A DNA stretch of 8,242 nucleotides. It comes from an uncultured Clostridium sp. (GTDB lineage: Bacteria; Bacillota; Clostridia; Oscillospirales; Acutalibacteraceae). The position numbers and the translations under genes were made by a program. A model generated the notes under the pieces. It saw nothing but the letters and a program-made list of their open reading frames with translations. It had not been told where the DNA came from and searched no databases. Of the stretch, positions 1 through 6,192 are shown piece after piece; within the stretch, counting starts at the first letter, position 1; every line of letters begins with the position of its first letter. The DNA lies in NCBI GenBank assembly GCA_934717555.1, contig CAKUYY010000061.1:1-8242 (forward strand), given 5' to 3'.

Positions 1-51
1 TGATTTGGGAAGAATCAGGAAAGTTTTCAGAAAAGAAAAGGGTTACATAGT

Positions 52-1980
52 ATGGCTTTTTTACCGATTACAAAACAAGAAATGTTGGAGAGGGGATGGG
101 ATGCCCCGGACTTTGTGCTGGTGACAGGGGACGCTTATGTGGATCATCCCAGTTTCGGCCCGGCGATTATTTCCCGGGTGTTAGAAAACGAGGGTTTTCA
201 TGTGGCAATCTTGGCCCAGCCGGACTGGAAAACAGACAGGGATTTTACCCGGTTCGGGAAACCAAAGCTTGGTTTTTTGGTGACTTCCGGCAATATTGAT
301 TCCATGGTGGCCCATTATACGGCGGCCCGCCGAAAAAGGAGCGACGATGCCTATTCTCCGGGAAAAAAAGCGGGAAAGCGCCCGGACCGGGCGGTAATTG
401 TATACACCCGGAAGATCAAACAGATCTATCCGGATATGCCGGTAGTCATCGGGGGCTTGGAAGCATCTTTGCGCCGGTTTGCCCACTACGATTATTGGGA
501 CGACGCGATCCGGCCATCCATTTTACTGGATTCCGGGGCAGACCTGCTGATCTATGGCATGGGGGAAAACCAGATCAGACAGATCGCCCATCGATGGCAG
601 AATGGGGAGGAGCCCCGGCAAATGCAGGATATCCGGGGCACCTGTTACGCTATCCCGACTGCGGAATATACCCCGGGCCCTGCAGTGGATTGTCCCAGTC
701 TGGAACAGGTAATAGCTTCCAAAAAAGAATATGCCGTTTCCTGCCGGAAGCAGCAGGATGAGCATGACGCAGTGAGGGGACGTACTGTTCTGCAAAAGCA
801 TGGAAAGATGCTGGTCATTCAAAACCCGCCCATGCCGCCCCTTCAGCAGGAGGAACTGGACGCTGTATACGCTTTGCCATATGAGCGGATGTATCACCCC
901 TGTTATGAGGCTGAAGGCGGGGTGCCGGCGATTGAAGAGGTGGAATTTTCCATTACCCATAACAGGGGATGTTTTGGCGCCTGTAATTTTTGTTCTATTG
1001 CGTATCACCAGGGAAGGGCTATCACCGCACGCAGCGAAAAATCAGTGTTGCAGGAAGCGGAAGGTTTTACGCATAATCCCCGCTTTAAGGGGTACATTCA
1101 TGATGTGGGCGGTCCCACCGCGGACTTCCGCCATCCATCTTGCCGAAAACAGGAAACATTGGGCTTGTGTAAAGGGAAAAAATGTCTGGCGCCGTCCCCA
1201 TGCCCGGCTTTGGAAGCGGATCATGTGGAATATTTACAGATGCTGCGTAAGTTGCGCGCCATTCCCAAAGTGAAAAAAGTCTTTATCCGCTCTGGAATCC
1301 GGTTTGATTATTTGATGGAGGACAAAGACGATTCCTTTTTCCGGGAATTGGTGGAATATCATATCAGCGGACAGCTTAAAGTAGCGCCGGAACACTGCTC
1401 CGCCGCAGTTTTGGACCGCATGGGCAAACCCCACATAGAAGCTTATCAAAAATTTGCCCGCCGTTTTTATGGACTGACGAAAGAAGTGGGGAAAGAGCAG
1501 TATCTGGTTCCATACTTGATGTCTTCTCACCCTGGTTCCACTCTCAAGGACGCCATCGAATTGGCGCTGTTTTTGAAGGAAGAGCACATTCGTCCGGAAC
1601 AGGTACAGGATTTTTATCCCACACCAGGGACTATTTCCACTTGTATGTTTTATACTGGCTTGGATCCCTACACACTAAAGCCTGTCTTTGTCCCCCGCAC
1701 AGACAAAGAAAAAGCCATGCAGAGGGCTTTGCTGCAATATTTTAACCCCAAAAATCGTGCGTTGGTTCTGGAAGCCTTGCGGATTGCGGGAAGAACCGAT
1801 TTAATAGGAAACGGCCCTCATTGCTTAATCAAAGGGGATCCCGCCCCATCTTCCCAATCTGTAAAAAAAGCACGCGGCAAAAATGAAAAAAGGGATTCAC
1901 GGGCCAGATCAGCTACCAATAGAAATAGAAAAGAAGAAAAAAGGAGCCGTGCATGGAATCAATCCAAAAGACCAAAATAA
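52..1980 (+). CDS. YgiQ family radical SAM protein
   Basis: A 642-residue protein of the YgiQ (UPF0313) family, cytoplasmic radical S-adenosylmethionine enzymes whose substrate is not established. The radical SAM cluster motif is C307-x3-C311-x2-C314 (CFGACNFC), whose three cysteines would bind the [4Fe-4S] cluster that cleaves SAM. The N-terminal third (about 15-200) has the family's Rossmann-like domain, with the VTGDAYVDHPSFG and GGLEASLRR stretches. The region after about residue 560 matches the family's C-terminal DUF3362-type segment (YFNPKNRALVLEALR). The last 45 or so residues are a lysine/arginine-rich low-complexity tail. E. coli YgiQ is somewhat longer, about 740 residues from memory. 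The ATG follows AAAAGGG (36-42) with a 9-nt spacer. The 3' end overlaps the next gene by 28 nt, implying co-transcription. Family assignment is firm; biochemical function is unknown. Confidence 0.95.
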   Translation: MAFLPITKQEMLERGWDAPDFVLVTGDAYVDHPSFGPAIISRVLENEGFHVAILAQPDWKTDRDFTRFGKPKLGFLVTSGNIDSMVAHYTAARRKRSDDAYSPGKKAGKRPDRAVIVYTRKIKQIYPDMPVVIGGLEASLRRFAHYDYWDDAIRPSILLDSGADLLIYGMGENQIRQIAHRWQNGEEPRQMQDIRGTCYAIPTAEYTPGPAVDCPSLEQVIASKKEYAVSCRKQQDEHDAVRGRTVLQKHGKMLVIQNPPMPPLQQEELDAVYALPYERMYHPCYEAEGGVPAIEEVEFSITHNRGCFGACNFCSIAYHQGRAITARSEKSVLQEAEGFTHNPRFKGYIHDVGGPTADFRHPSCRKQETLGLCKGKKCLAPSPCPALEADHVEYLQMLRKLRAIPKVKKVFIRSGIRFDYLMEDKDDSFFRELVEYHISGQLKVAPEHCSAAVLDRMGKPHIEAYQKFARRFYGLTKEVGKEQYLVPYLMSSHPGSTLKDAIELALFLKEEHIRPEQVQDFYPTPGTISTCMFYTGLDPYTLKPVFVPRTDKEKAMQRALLQYFNPKNRALVLEALRIAGRTDLIGNGPHCLIKGDPAPSSQSVKKARGKNEKRDSRARSATNRNRKEEKRSRAWNQSKRPK

Positions 1981-2915
1981 AACGATCCCGGTGGATCGCG
2001 GGGATTGTACTGGCGCTGGTCATAATATTGTCGGCGTTGTTTACGTTCCGCCCTTTTGGAATGATTGGATGGAGAGAGCTTTTTTCTTTTTTCCATTTGT
2101 CCGATTATACAGCGGCCTCCCAGGATTATGACTTTTCTGTTCACTTTATCGATGTAGGCAAGGCGGATAGTATTTTCATCACCTGTAAAGGAAAAAATAT
2201 TCTGATCGATGCCGGAGATGTGGATCTTTATGCCCGCACAGCGGAATACCTGGAAAAGCAGGGGGTGGACAGGTTGGATCTGGTGGTGGCCACCCACCCG
2301 GATCAGGACCATATCGGAGGAATGGCCAATGTGCTCTTAGATTTCGAGGTGGGACAATTTTTGATGCCCTATGTTTCAGAGGGCGCGATTGCGGATTCCC
2401 TGAGTTTTCAAAAAATGATATATGCATTGGAAGCGGAACAGATTTCGCAAATCTCCCCTACCCCCGGTTCCTCTTTCTTTGTTGGAGAAATGAAAATTCA
2501 AATTTTAGGGCCGCAAAAAGTTTATGAAGACAGTAACAATAATTCTATAATATTGAAATTGACATACCAAGAGGATAGTTTCCTATTTATGGGAGACGCG
2601 GAAGAGGAAGCGGAAAAAGACCTTTTGGATACCGGTTATAATTTACAGGCAGATGTTCTGAAAGTGGGACATCATGGCAGCAATACCTCTACTACATCTG
2701 CACTGCTGGAATCCGTAAGGCCCCATATCGCGGTTATTTCTGTAGGGCAAGACAGGAACGGTTTGCCAAAACAAGAGGTATTACAACGTTTACAGGATTC
2801 AGGAATTTGGACATGGAGGACTGACCAGGATGGTACTGTGATCGCAGCCTCTCAAGGTCAGGGACTAACATGGATAACAGAAAGGGGAACTTATTATGAG
2901 ACAATTACTGATTGA
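1953..2915 (+). CDS. ComEC/Rec2-related MBL-fold metallohydrolase, membrane anchored
   Basis: A 320-residue protein. A basic N-terminus and one hydrophobic segment (about residues 14-32) are followed by a metallo-beta-lactamase domain from about residue 60. The metal-binding motif is H115-P-D117-Q-D119-H120, in the THPDQDHIGG form typical of ComEC C-terminal domains. Further ligand motifs are GD at 214-215 and GHHGSN at 239-244. It lacks the multi-spanning channel and OB-fold of full ComEC, so it is not the DNA uptake channel itself. The likely topology is a single anchor with the hydrolase outside the membrane; a phosphodiesterase or nuclease activity is possible but inferred from fold only. 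The ATG at 1953 follows AAGGAG (1941-1946) with a 6-nt spacer, and lies inside the end of the radical SAM gene. The gene's own end overlaps the DUF3006 gene by 20 nt. Confidence 0.9.
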   Translation: MESIQKTKIKRSRWIAGIVLALVIILSALFTFRPFGMIGWRELFSFFHLSDYTAASQDYDFSVHFIDVGKADSIFITCKGKNILIDAGDVDLYARTAEYLEKQGVDRLDLVVATHPDQDHIGGMANVLLDFEVGQFLMPYVSEGAIADSLSFQKMIYALEAEQISQISPTPGSSFFVGEMKIQILGPQKVYEDSNNNSIILKLTYQEDSFLFMGDAEEEAEKDLLDTGYNLQADVLKVGHHGSNTSTTSALLESVRPHIAVISVGQDRNGLPKQEVLQRLQDSGIWTWRTDQDGTVIAASQGQGLTWITERGTYYETITD

Positions 2916-3099
2916 CCGTTTTGAACAAAACTATGCCATTTGTGAAGATAAAGAGAAGCACATGTTTGCAATTGAGAAAACGGAACTTCCTACAGAAGCA
3001 AAAGAAGGAGATATCCTAAAGATCTCGGAGGAAGGAGAACTCAATATTGATCGGCAAGCGACCCAACGCCGAAAAGATGTTATGAAAAAAAGCAATTGA
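2896..3099 (+). CDS. DUF3006 domain-containing small protein
   Basis: A 67-residue acidic-then-basic protein that begins LLIDRFEQNYAICE and contains LPTEAKEGDILKI, the pattern of the DUF3006 family: a short beta-rich domain of unknown function, typically 65-90 residues, often encoded next to ComEC-like MBL hydrolases in Firmicutes. No signal peptide, membrane segment or cysteine motif is present, so it is probably cytoplasmic. AAAGGGGA (2881-2888) sits 7 nt before the ATG, and the start lies 20 nt inside the upstream hydrolase gene, suggesting translational coupling. The basic C-terminal tail (RQATQRRKDVMKKSN) looks disordered. A partner or regulatory role for the hydrolase is plausible only from adjacency. 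Confidence 0.82.
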   Translation: MRQLLIDRFEQNYAICEDKEKHMFAIEKTELPTEAKEGDILKISEEGELNIDRQATQRRKDVMKKSN

Positions 3100-3102
3100 G
3101 AT

Positions 3103-3129
3103 AAACAGACTGGATAATCTAGTTTTTAA
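3103..3129 (+). terminator. Possible weak intrinsic terminator after the DUF3006 gene
   Basis: A 7-bp AT-rich stem (AAACAGA at 3103-3109 with TCT and GTTT at 3118-3125, one bulged A) runs directly into a short T run (3123-3127). It is placed correctly, a few bases after the stop codon, but the stem is short and poor in GC, so termination may be partial or absent. Confidence 0.25.
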
Positions 3130-3186
3130 AATTAGATCAAATCATAAATGTAACGAAATATTAATAAGCTGTTCATATATAGACGG

Positions 3187-3192
3187 TATAAT
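3187..3192 (+). promoter_or_regulatory. Candidate -10 element for the SGNH hydrolase gene
   Basis: A perfect TATAAT lies 53 nt before the start codon at 3245, in the AT-rich gap after the DUF3006 gene. No good -35 hexamer is found 16-18 nt upstream (best is about 2 of 6 matches) and there is no TG extension, so the call rests on the -10 and its position. Transcription would start near 3199. Confidence 0.42.
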
Positions 3193-3244
3193 AAAACCAC
3201 AGTGTGAGAAAGGTAAAGAAAAAGGCTGTGGGGAGCGTGGCAGT

Positions 3245-3958
3245 ATGGCAACGACACTGGCAATTCAAAATTTAGGGATATGGGGAGATTCTTTGCTCAA
3301 AGGGATCATACTGGATGAAACAGACGGAAAATATCGTCCACTCAAACAATGCTCTGTCTATCTTTTCAATAAAGTGTTTCCTTTAAGTATAAAAAATAAT
3401 TCCCGCTTTGGATGTACCGCCCCAAAAGCGCTGGATAACTTGGAACGATCTTTGAAAAAAGGATTCCATGCGGACGCTGTATTGCTGGAATTTGGCGGTA
3501 ATGACTGTGATTATAATTGGGTGGAAGTTTCGGAACATCCGGAAGAAGAGCATCAGCCGCATACTCCTTTTGAGGAATTTACCGCTACCATGAAAAAGAT
3601 GGTTCATATTTTACTGGAACATAATATCCGTCCTCTTTTAATGAATTTACCGCCTATTGATGCCACACGTTATTTTGACTGGATTAGTCAATTAAAAGGG
3701 GTGAATGGGGAACGGGTTTTACAATGGTTGAAACAAAAAGATATCATATACCGGCAGCAGGAACGTTACTCTCTGGCAATTGATAAATTGGCGTATACAG
3801 AGGGACTGCCTCTGATTGATGTGAGAGATCGGTTCCTCACCTTGCGGAATTATCGTGATTACCTTTGCTTAGATGGGATTCATCTCAATGAGCAAGGGCA
3901 GAAGATACTGGGAGAAACATTTTCCTCCTATGCCAAAAGTCAGTTACTTACAGGATAG
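3245..3958 (+). CDS. SGNH/GDSL-type esterase or lipase family hydrolase
   Basis: A 237-residue protein with the SGNH blocks in order: G14-D15-S16 (nucleophile Ser16, block I, in GDSLLKG), a candidate block II glycine at G56, G84-G85-N86-D87 (block III oxyanion Asn86), and D210-G-I-H213 near the C-terminus (block V Asp/His, followed by LNEQG). All catalytic residues are present, so it should be an active serine esterase, lipase or deacetylase. The substrate cannot be told from sequence. There is no signal peptide or membrane segment, which points to a cytoplasmic enzyme, whereas many relatives are secreted or act on envelope sugars. The ATG follows GGGGAG (3230-3235) with a 9-nt spacer. It appears to be its own transcription unit, with a candidate -10 upstream and a strong hairpin terminator 15 nt after the stop codon. 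Confidence 0.9.
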   Translation: MATTLAIQNLGIWGDSLLKGIILDETDGKYRPLKQCSVYLFNKVFPLSIKNNSRFGCTAPKALDNLERSLKKGFHADAVLLEFGGNDCDYNWVEVSEHPEEEHQPHTPFEEFTATMKKMVHILLEHNIRPLLMNLPPIDATRYFDWISQLKGVNGERVLQWLKQKDIIYRQQERYSLAIDKLAYTEGLPLIDVRDRFLTLRNYRDYLCLDGIHLNEQGQKILGETFSSYAKSQLLTG

Positions 3959-3973
3959 GGGATAAGACTGAAC

Positions 3974-4012
3974 AAGGTGGAAACGATGAGAAATCGTTCC
4001 CACCTTTATTTA
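3974..4012 (+). terminator. Intrinsic terminator after the SGNH hydrolase gene
   Basis: A 14-bp stem with one A-C mismatch (AAGGTGGAAACGAT at 3974-3987 against ATCGTTCCCACCTT at 3993-4006) encloses the 5-nt loop GAGAA. It is followed by the T-rich TATTTAT. The position, just after the stop codon at 3958, fits rho-independent termination of the hydrolase transcript and separates it from the downstream operon. Confidence 0.85.
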
Positions 4013-4023
4013 TAGGATTCCAA

Positions 4024-4053
4024 AACTAAAGAAAAGAAATCTTTTGTTTAGTT
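4024..4053. repeat. 30-nt near-perfect inverted repeat upstream of the 2-oxoacid oxidoreductase operon
   Basis: Arms AACTAAAGAAAAGA (4024-4037) and TCTTTTGTTTAGTT (4040-4053) pair at 13 of 14 positions around a 2-nt centre. The 2-nt loop and high AT content fit a two-fold symmetric protein-binding site better than an RNA hairpin. It lies just after the SGNH terminator and about 85-115 nt before the candidate operon promoter. No regulator family was recognised from the half-site. A minus-strand or bidirectional terminator is a weaker alternative. Confidence 0.55.
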
Positions 4054-4138
4054 AATTTTGTAATGATGGTTTCTGATATACGCCTAATGATAGAATGACA
4101 TTTTCCAACAATCTTTTGAAATGTTCTTTTTTTCAGCA

Positions 4139-4167
4139 TTGTGTCCAGAGTAAAAAGGTGATATAAT
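4139..4167 (+). promoter_or_regulatory. Candidate extended -10 promoter for the oxidoreductase operon
   Basis: TGATATAAT (4159-4167) is a full extended -10 (TGn plus TATAAT). A partial -35, TTGTGT (4139-4144), lies 17 nt before the TATAAT hexamer. Transcription would start near 4174, giving a short leader of about 23 nt before the ATPase start at 4197. The same bases also read as a ribosome binding site and start codon (AGGTGAT, then ATG at 4166), and this alternative cannot be excluded. Confidence 0.5.
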
Positions 4168-4192
4168 GAAACTCAATCAGCGAGTTTTTTAG
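4166..4192 (+). CDS. Possible short leader ORF, 8 residues
   Basis: ATG at 4166 opens an eight-residue ORF (MKLNQRVF) ending with TAG at 4190-4192, four bases before the ATPase ATG. It has a near-ideal Shine-Dalgarno sequence (AGGTGAT, 4156-4162), better than that of the ATPase gene itself. It could feed ribosomes to the ATPase start by termination-reinitiation. It requires transcription from upstream of 4156 and so conflicts with the extended -10 reading. The peptide resembles nothing I recognise and coding is unproven. Confidence 0.2.
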   Translation: MKLNQRVF

Positions 4193-4196
4193 AAGA

Positions 4197-4889
4197 ATGG
4201 AGAAAAAATTGCGTTTACAAGAATCATTTCATATTATATGCGGCCATTATGGCTGTGGAAAAACCAATTTAGCCTTGAATTTGGCTGTGAATTCGGTACA
4301 TGAGGGAAGAAAGGTAACCTTGGTAGATTTGGATATCGTCAACCCTTATTTTCGTTCATCCGATTATGAAGAAATTCTAAAAAAGCATGATATCCAATTG
4401 ATTGCTCCTATTTTTGCTCATACCAATGTGGATATGCCGGCTCTTCCGGCGGAAATGGAATCTATTTTTTCCATGCCGGATCGAATGGTCATCATTGATG
4501 TTGGCGGGGACGATGCAGGAGCGGTTGCATTGGGAAGATATGCCCATACAATCTCTCAAATGGAGCATTTTTCCATGCACTACGTGATCAATTGTTATCG
4601 GGCTCTTACAACAAAACCAGAAGAAGCGGCCGCTTTATTAAAAGAGATAGAGGTTGCCTGCCGTCTGAAAGCTACGGGAATTATCAATAACTCCCATATG
4701 CAGGGGCTTACCACGGAGGAGGACATCCTCCGTTCCGTAGAGTATGCCCAAAAGACAGCGGAACTTTTGAAGCTTCCTCTGGTGACTCATACTTGTCCAA
4801 GAACCCTGTATGCTGATTTATCTACAAAGGTAACCCCTTTGTATCCAATTGATAGATATGTCCGGCCTCCGTGGGAGACTGGAGAGTAG
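4197..4889 (+). CDS. P-loop ATPase (MinD/CobQ-like nucleotide-binding domain) heading the VOR operon
   Basis: A 230-residue single-domain SIMIBI-type NTPase. The Walker A loop is G16-H-Y-G-C-G-K22-T23; the second position is His17, so the signature lysine of deviant MinD/ParA/CooC Walker A motifs is missing. VDLDIVNPYFRSSD (43-56) fits the switch I/A' region, and VIIDVGGDDAGA (98-109) fits Walker B/switch II. INNSH (163-167) may contact the base. Cysteines are scattered (15, 20, 133, 155, 200), without the CxxC of Mrp/NBP35 Fe-S carriers. There is no signal peptide or membrane helix. It lies 21 nt before the ferredoxin subunit gene, so it is probably co-expressed with the enzyme; a role in assembling or regulating it is inference. 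The ATG at 4197 has only a weak AGAAG site. TTG at 4209, 6 nt after GGAG (4199-4202), is an alternative start that keeps the whole domain. Confidence 0.85.
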   Translation: MEKKLRLQESFHIICGHYGCGKTNLALNLAVNSVHEGRKVTLVDLDIVNPYFRSSDYEEILKKHDIQLIAPIFAHTNVDMPALPAEMESIFSMPDRMVIIDVGGDDAGAVALGRYAHTISQMEHFSMHYVINCYRALTTKPEEAAALLKEIEVACRLKATGIINNSHMQGLTTEEDILRSVEYAQKTAELLKLPLVTHTCPRTLYADLSTKVTPLYPIDRYVRPPWETGE

Positions 4890-4910
4890 AAAAATGAGAG
4901 GTGATAGAGT

Positions 4911-5117
4911 ATGCCGAGAATTATTGTGAAAGAGGAAACTTGTAAGGGCTGTGGGCTTTGCGCCAATGCCTGCCCTCGAAAGATTATTGCCCTTTCCAAG
5001 GATAAGATCAACAGCAAAGGATATCATCCGGCCCAGTTGGTCGAACCGGAAAAATGTACAGGATGCGCATCCTGTGCCATGATGTGTCCCGATGTGGCGA
5101 TTATAGTAGAAAGGTAA
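4911..5117 (+). CDS. 2-oxoacid:ferredoxin oxidoreductase delta subunit (2x[4Fe-4S] ferredoxin)
   Basis: A 68-residue ferredoxin-like protein with two complete CxxCxxCxxxCP motifs: C11/C14/C17/C21 and C49/C52/C55/C59. Each set supplies three ligands to one [4Fe-4S] cluster and one to the other, as in bacterial 2x[4Fe-4S] ferredoxins. As the delta subunit of KOR/VOR-type enzymes it would carry electrons from the beta-subunit cluster to external ferredoxin. Its length matches separate delta subunits rather than domains fused to other chains. A strong ribosome binding site, GAGGTGAT (4898-4905), lies 5 nt before the ATG. It sits directly before the alpha subunit gene with a 10-nt gap. A free ferredoxin is possible in principle, but the operon position argues for a subunit. 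Confidence 0.93.
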   Translation: MPRIIVKEETCKGCGLCANACPRKIIALSKDKINSKGYHPAQLVEPEKCTGCASCAMMCPDVAIIVER

Positions 5118-5127
5118 GTGAAAGCTA

Positions 5128-6192
5128 GTGTCAGAACGAGTATTAATGAAGGGAAATGAAGCGCTGGCGGAAGCTGCCATTCAGGCAGGGTGTCGCCATT
5201 TCTTTGGTTATCCCATTACCCCGCAGACAGAGTTAGCTGCATACATGTCCAAAAGAATGCCTAAAATTGGGGGAACTTATTTACAGGCGGAATCGGAGAT
5301 AGCCGCTATCAATATGGTTTTAGGCGCGGCGTCTGCCGGTAAGCGCGCCATGACATCCTCTTCTTCTCCGGGGATTAGTTTAAAAACAGAAGGCATTTCT
5401 TACATAGCGGGTTCTGATTTGCCCGCGCTGATCATCAATGTCCAGCGCGGCGGACCGGGCTTAGGTGGCATTCAGCCGTCTCAGGCGGACTACTGGCAAG
5501 CGACAAAAGCCACAGGGCATGGAGACTTCCAATTGTTGGTATTTGCCCCGTCTACCGTTCAGGAAATGGTTGATTTGGTGGCGGATGCGTTTGATTTGGC
5601 AGATCAATACCGGATGCCGGCGATGATTTTGGCAGACGGCATGCTGGGTCAGATGATGGAGCCAGTGGAAATCCGTTCTTCTTCTGACAGGAAGCCCATT
5701 GAGAAACCTTGGGCGACCAATGGGCATCAGGGAAAACGGGCGCATAATATTGTTAATTCCTTGTACTTAAAGGCTCCCGATTTGGAAGCTCTGGTAAGAG
5801 AACGTTTTAAACGTTATGAAGAGATCAAGAAAACACAGCAGCGCGCCGAGGAGTATCTGGTAGAAGATGCTGATTATGTAGTGGTAGCCTATGGGGCGTC
5901 CGCCCGTGTATCCCGCAGCGCCGTGAATGCCGCTAGAGAGAAAGGAATTAAGGCTGGACTGATCCGTCCGATTACCCTGTGGCCCTTCCCGGCGGATGCC
6001 ATTCAGAAGGCCGCCCATCATGTAAAAGGATTTTTGACAGTGGAAATGAGTATGGGCCAAATGGTGGATGATGTTCGTTTGGTGGTCAATGGAGAAAAAC
6101 CGGTAGAATTTTATGGACGTACCGGCGGCGTAATCCCCACCCCGGGTGAAGTATTGAACGCCATTGAGAATATGATGGGAGGTGCCAAATAA
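5128..6192 (+). CDS. vorB: 2-oxoacid:ferredoxin oxidoreductase alpha subunit, VorB type (3-methyl-2-oxobutanoate dehydrogenase subunit VorB)
   Basis: A 354-residue alpha subunit combining the pyrimidine-binding (PP-type) thiamine domain and the following transketolase C-like domain. Family motifs include MKGNEA (7-12), YPITPQTE (28-35, with the conserved Thr31 near the 2-oxoacid carboxylate), LQAESEIAAINM (52-63), TSSSSPG (76-82) and RGGPGLGG (107-114). The C-terminal domain begins around residue 245 (DADYVVVAYGASARV). The pattern closely matches clostridial proteins called VorB, which act on branched-chain 2-oxoacids with CoA to give acyl-CoA, CO2 and reduced ferredoxin. Substrate choice is inherited from that family name; KorA-like 2-oxoglutarate activity is not excluded. 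The start is a GTG with only a weak upstream site; ATG at 5146 (Met7) would remove the residues before the conserved block and has no ribosome binding site. The stop overlaps the beta start by one base (TAATG). Confidence 0.93.
   Translation: MSERVLMKGNEALAEAAIQAGCRHFFGYPITPQTELAAYMSKRMPKIGGTYLQAESEIAAINMVLGAASAGKRAMTSSSSPGISLKTEGISYIAGSDLPALIINVQRGGPGLGGIQPSQADYWQATKATGHGDFQLLVFAPSTVQEMVDLVADAFDLADQYRMPAMILADGMLGQMMEPVEIRSSSDRKPIEKPWATNGHQGKRAHNIVNSLYLKAPDLEALVRERFKRYEEIKKTQQRAEEYLVEDADYVVVAYGASARVSRSAVNAAREKGIKAGLIRPITLWPFPADAIQKAAHHVKGFLTVEMSMGQMVDDVRLVVNGEKPVEFYGRTGGVIPTPGEVLNAIENMMGGAK

Noticed and set aside
523..1008. 161-codon open frame on the minus strand inside the radical SAM gene
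   Set aside because: It lies wholly antisense to a well-supported gene, has no ribosome site, and its translation shows no recognisable domain.
800..1273. 157-codon open frame on the plus strand inside the radical SAM gene
   Set aside because: It is an out-of-frame reading across the radical SAM motif region; the main frame carries all the family motifs.
1861..1980. Basic C-terminal tail of the YgiQ-type protein as a frameshift or read-through product
   Set aside because: Lys/Arg-rich tails are common in this family and the frame is continuous, so no sequencing error or fusion is needed.
1883..2131. 82-codon open frame across the ygiQ-hydrolase junction
   Set aside because: It overlaps both real genes in a third frame, and the composition comes from the A-rich tail and the membrane-segment codons.
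4110..4124. CodY-box-like sequence upstream of the operon promoter
   Set aside because: It matches the 15-nt CodY consensus at only about 11 positions in a very AT-rich stretch, which is expected by chance; a branched-chain link makes it tempting but not supportable.
4818..5180. 120-codon open frame on the minus strand over the ferredoxin gene
   Set aside because: It is antisense to the delta subunit gene, with no motif or ribosome site of its own.
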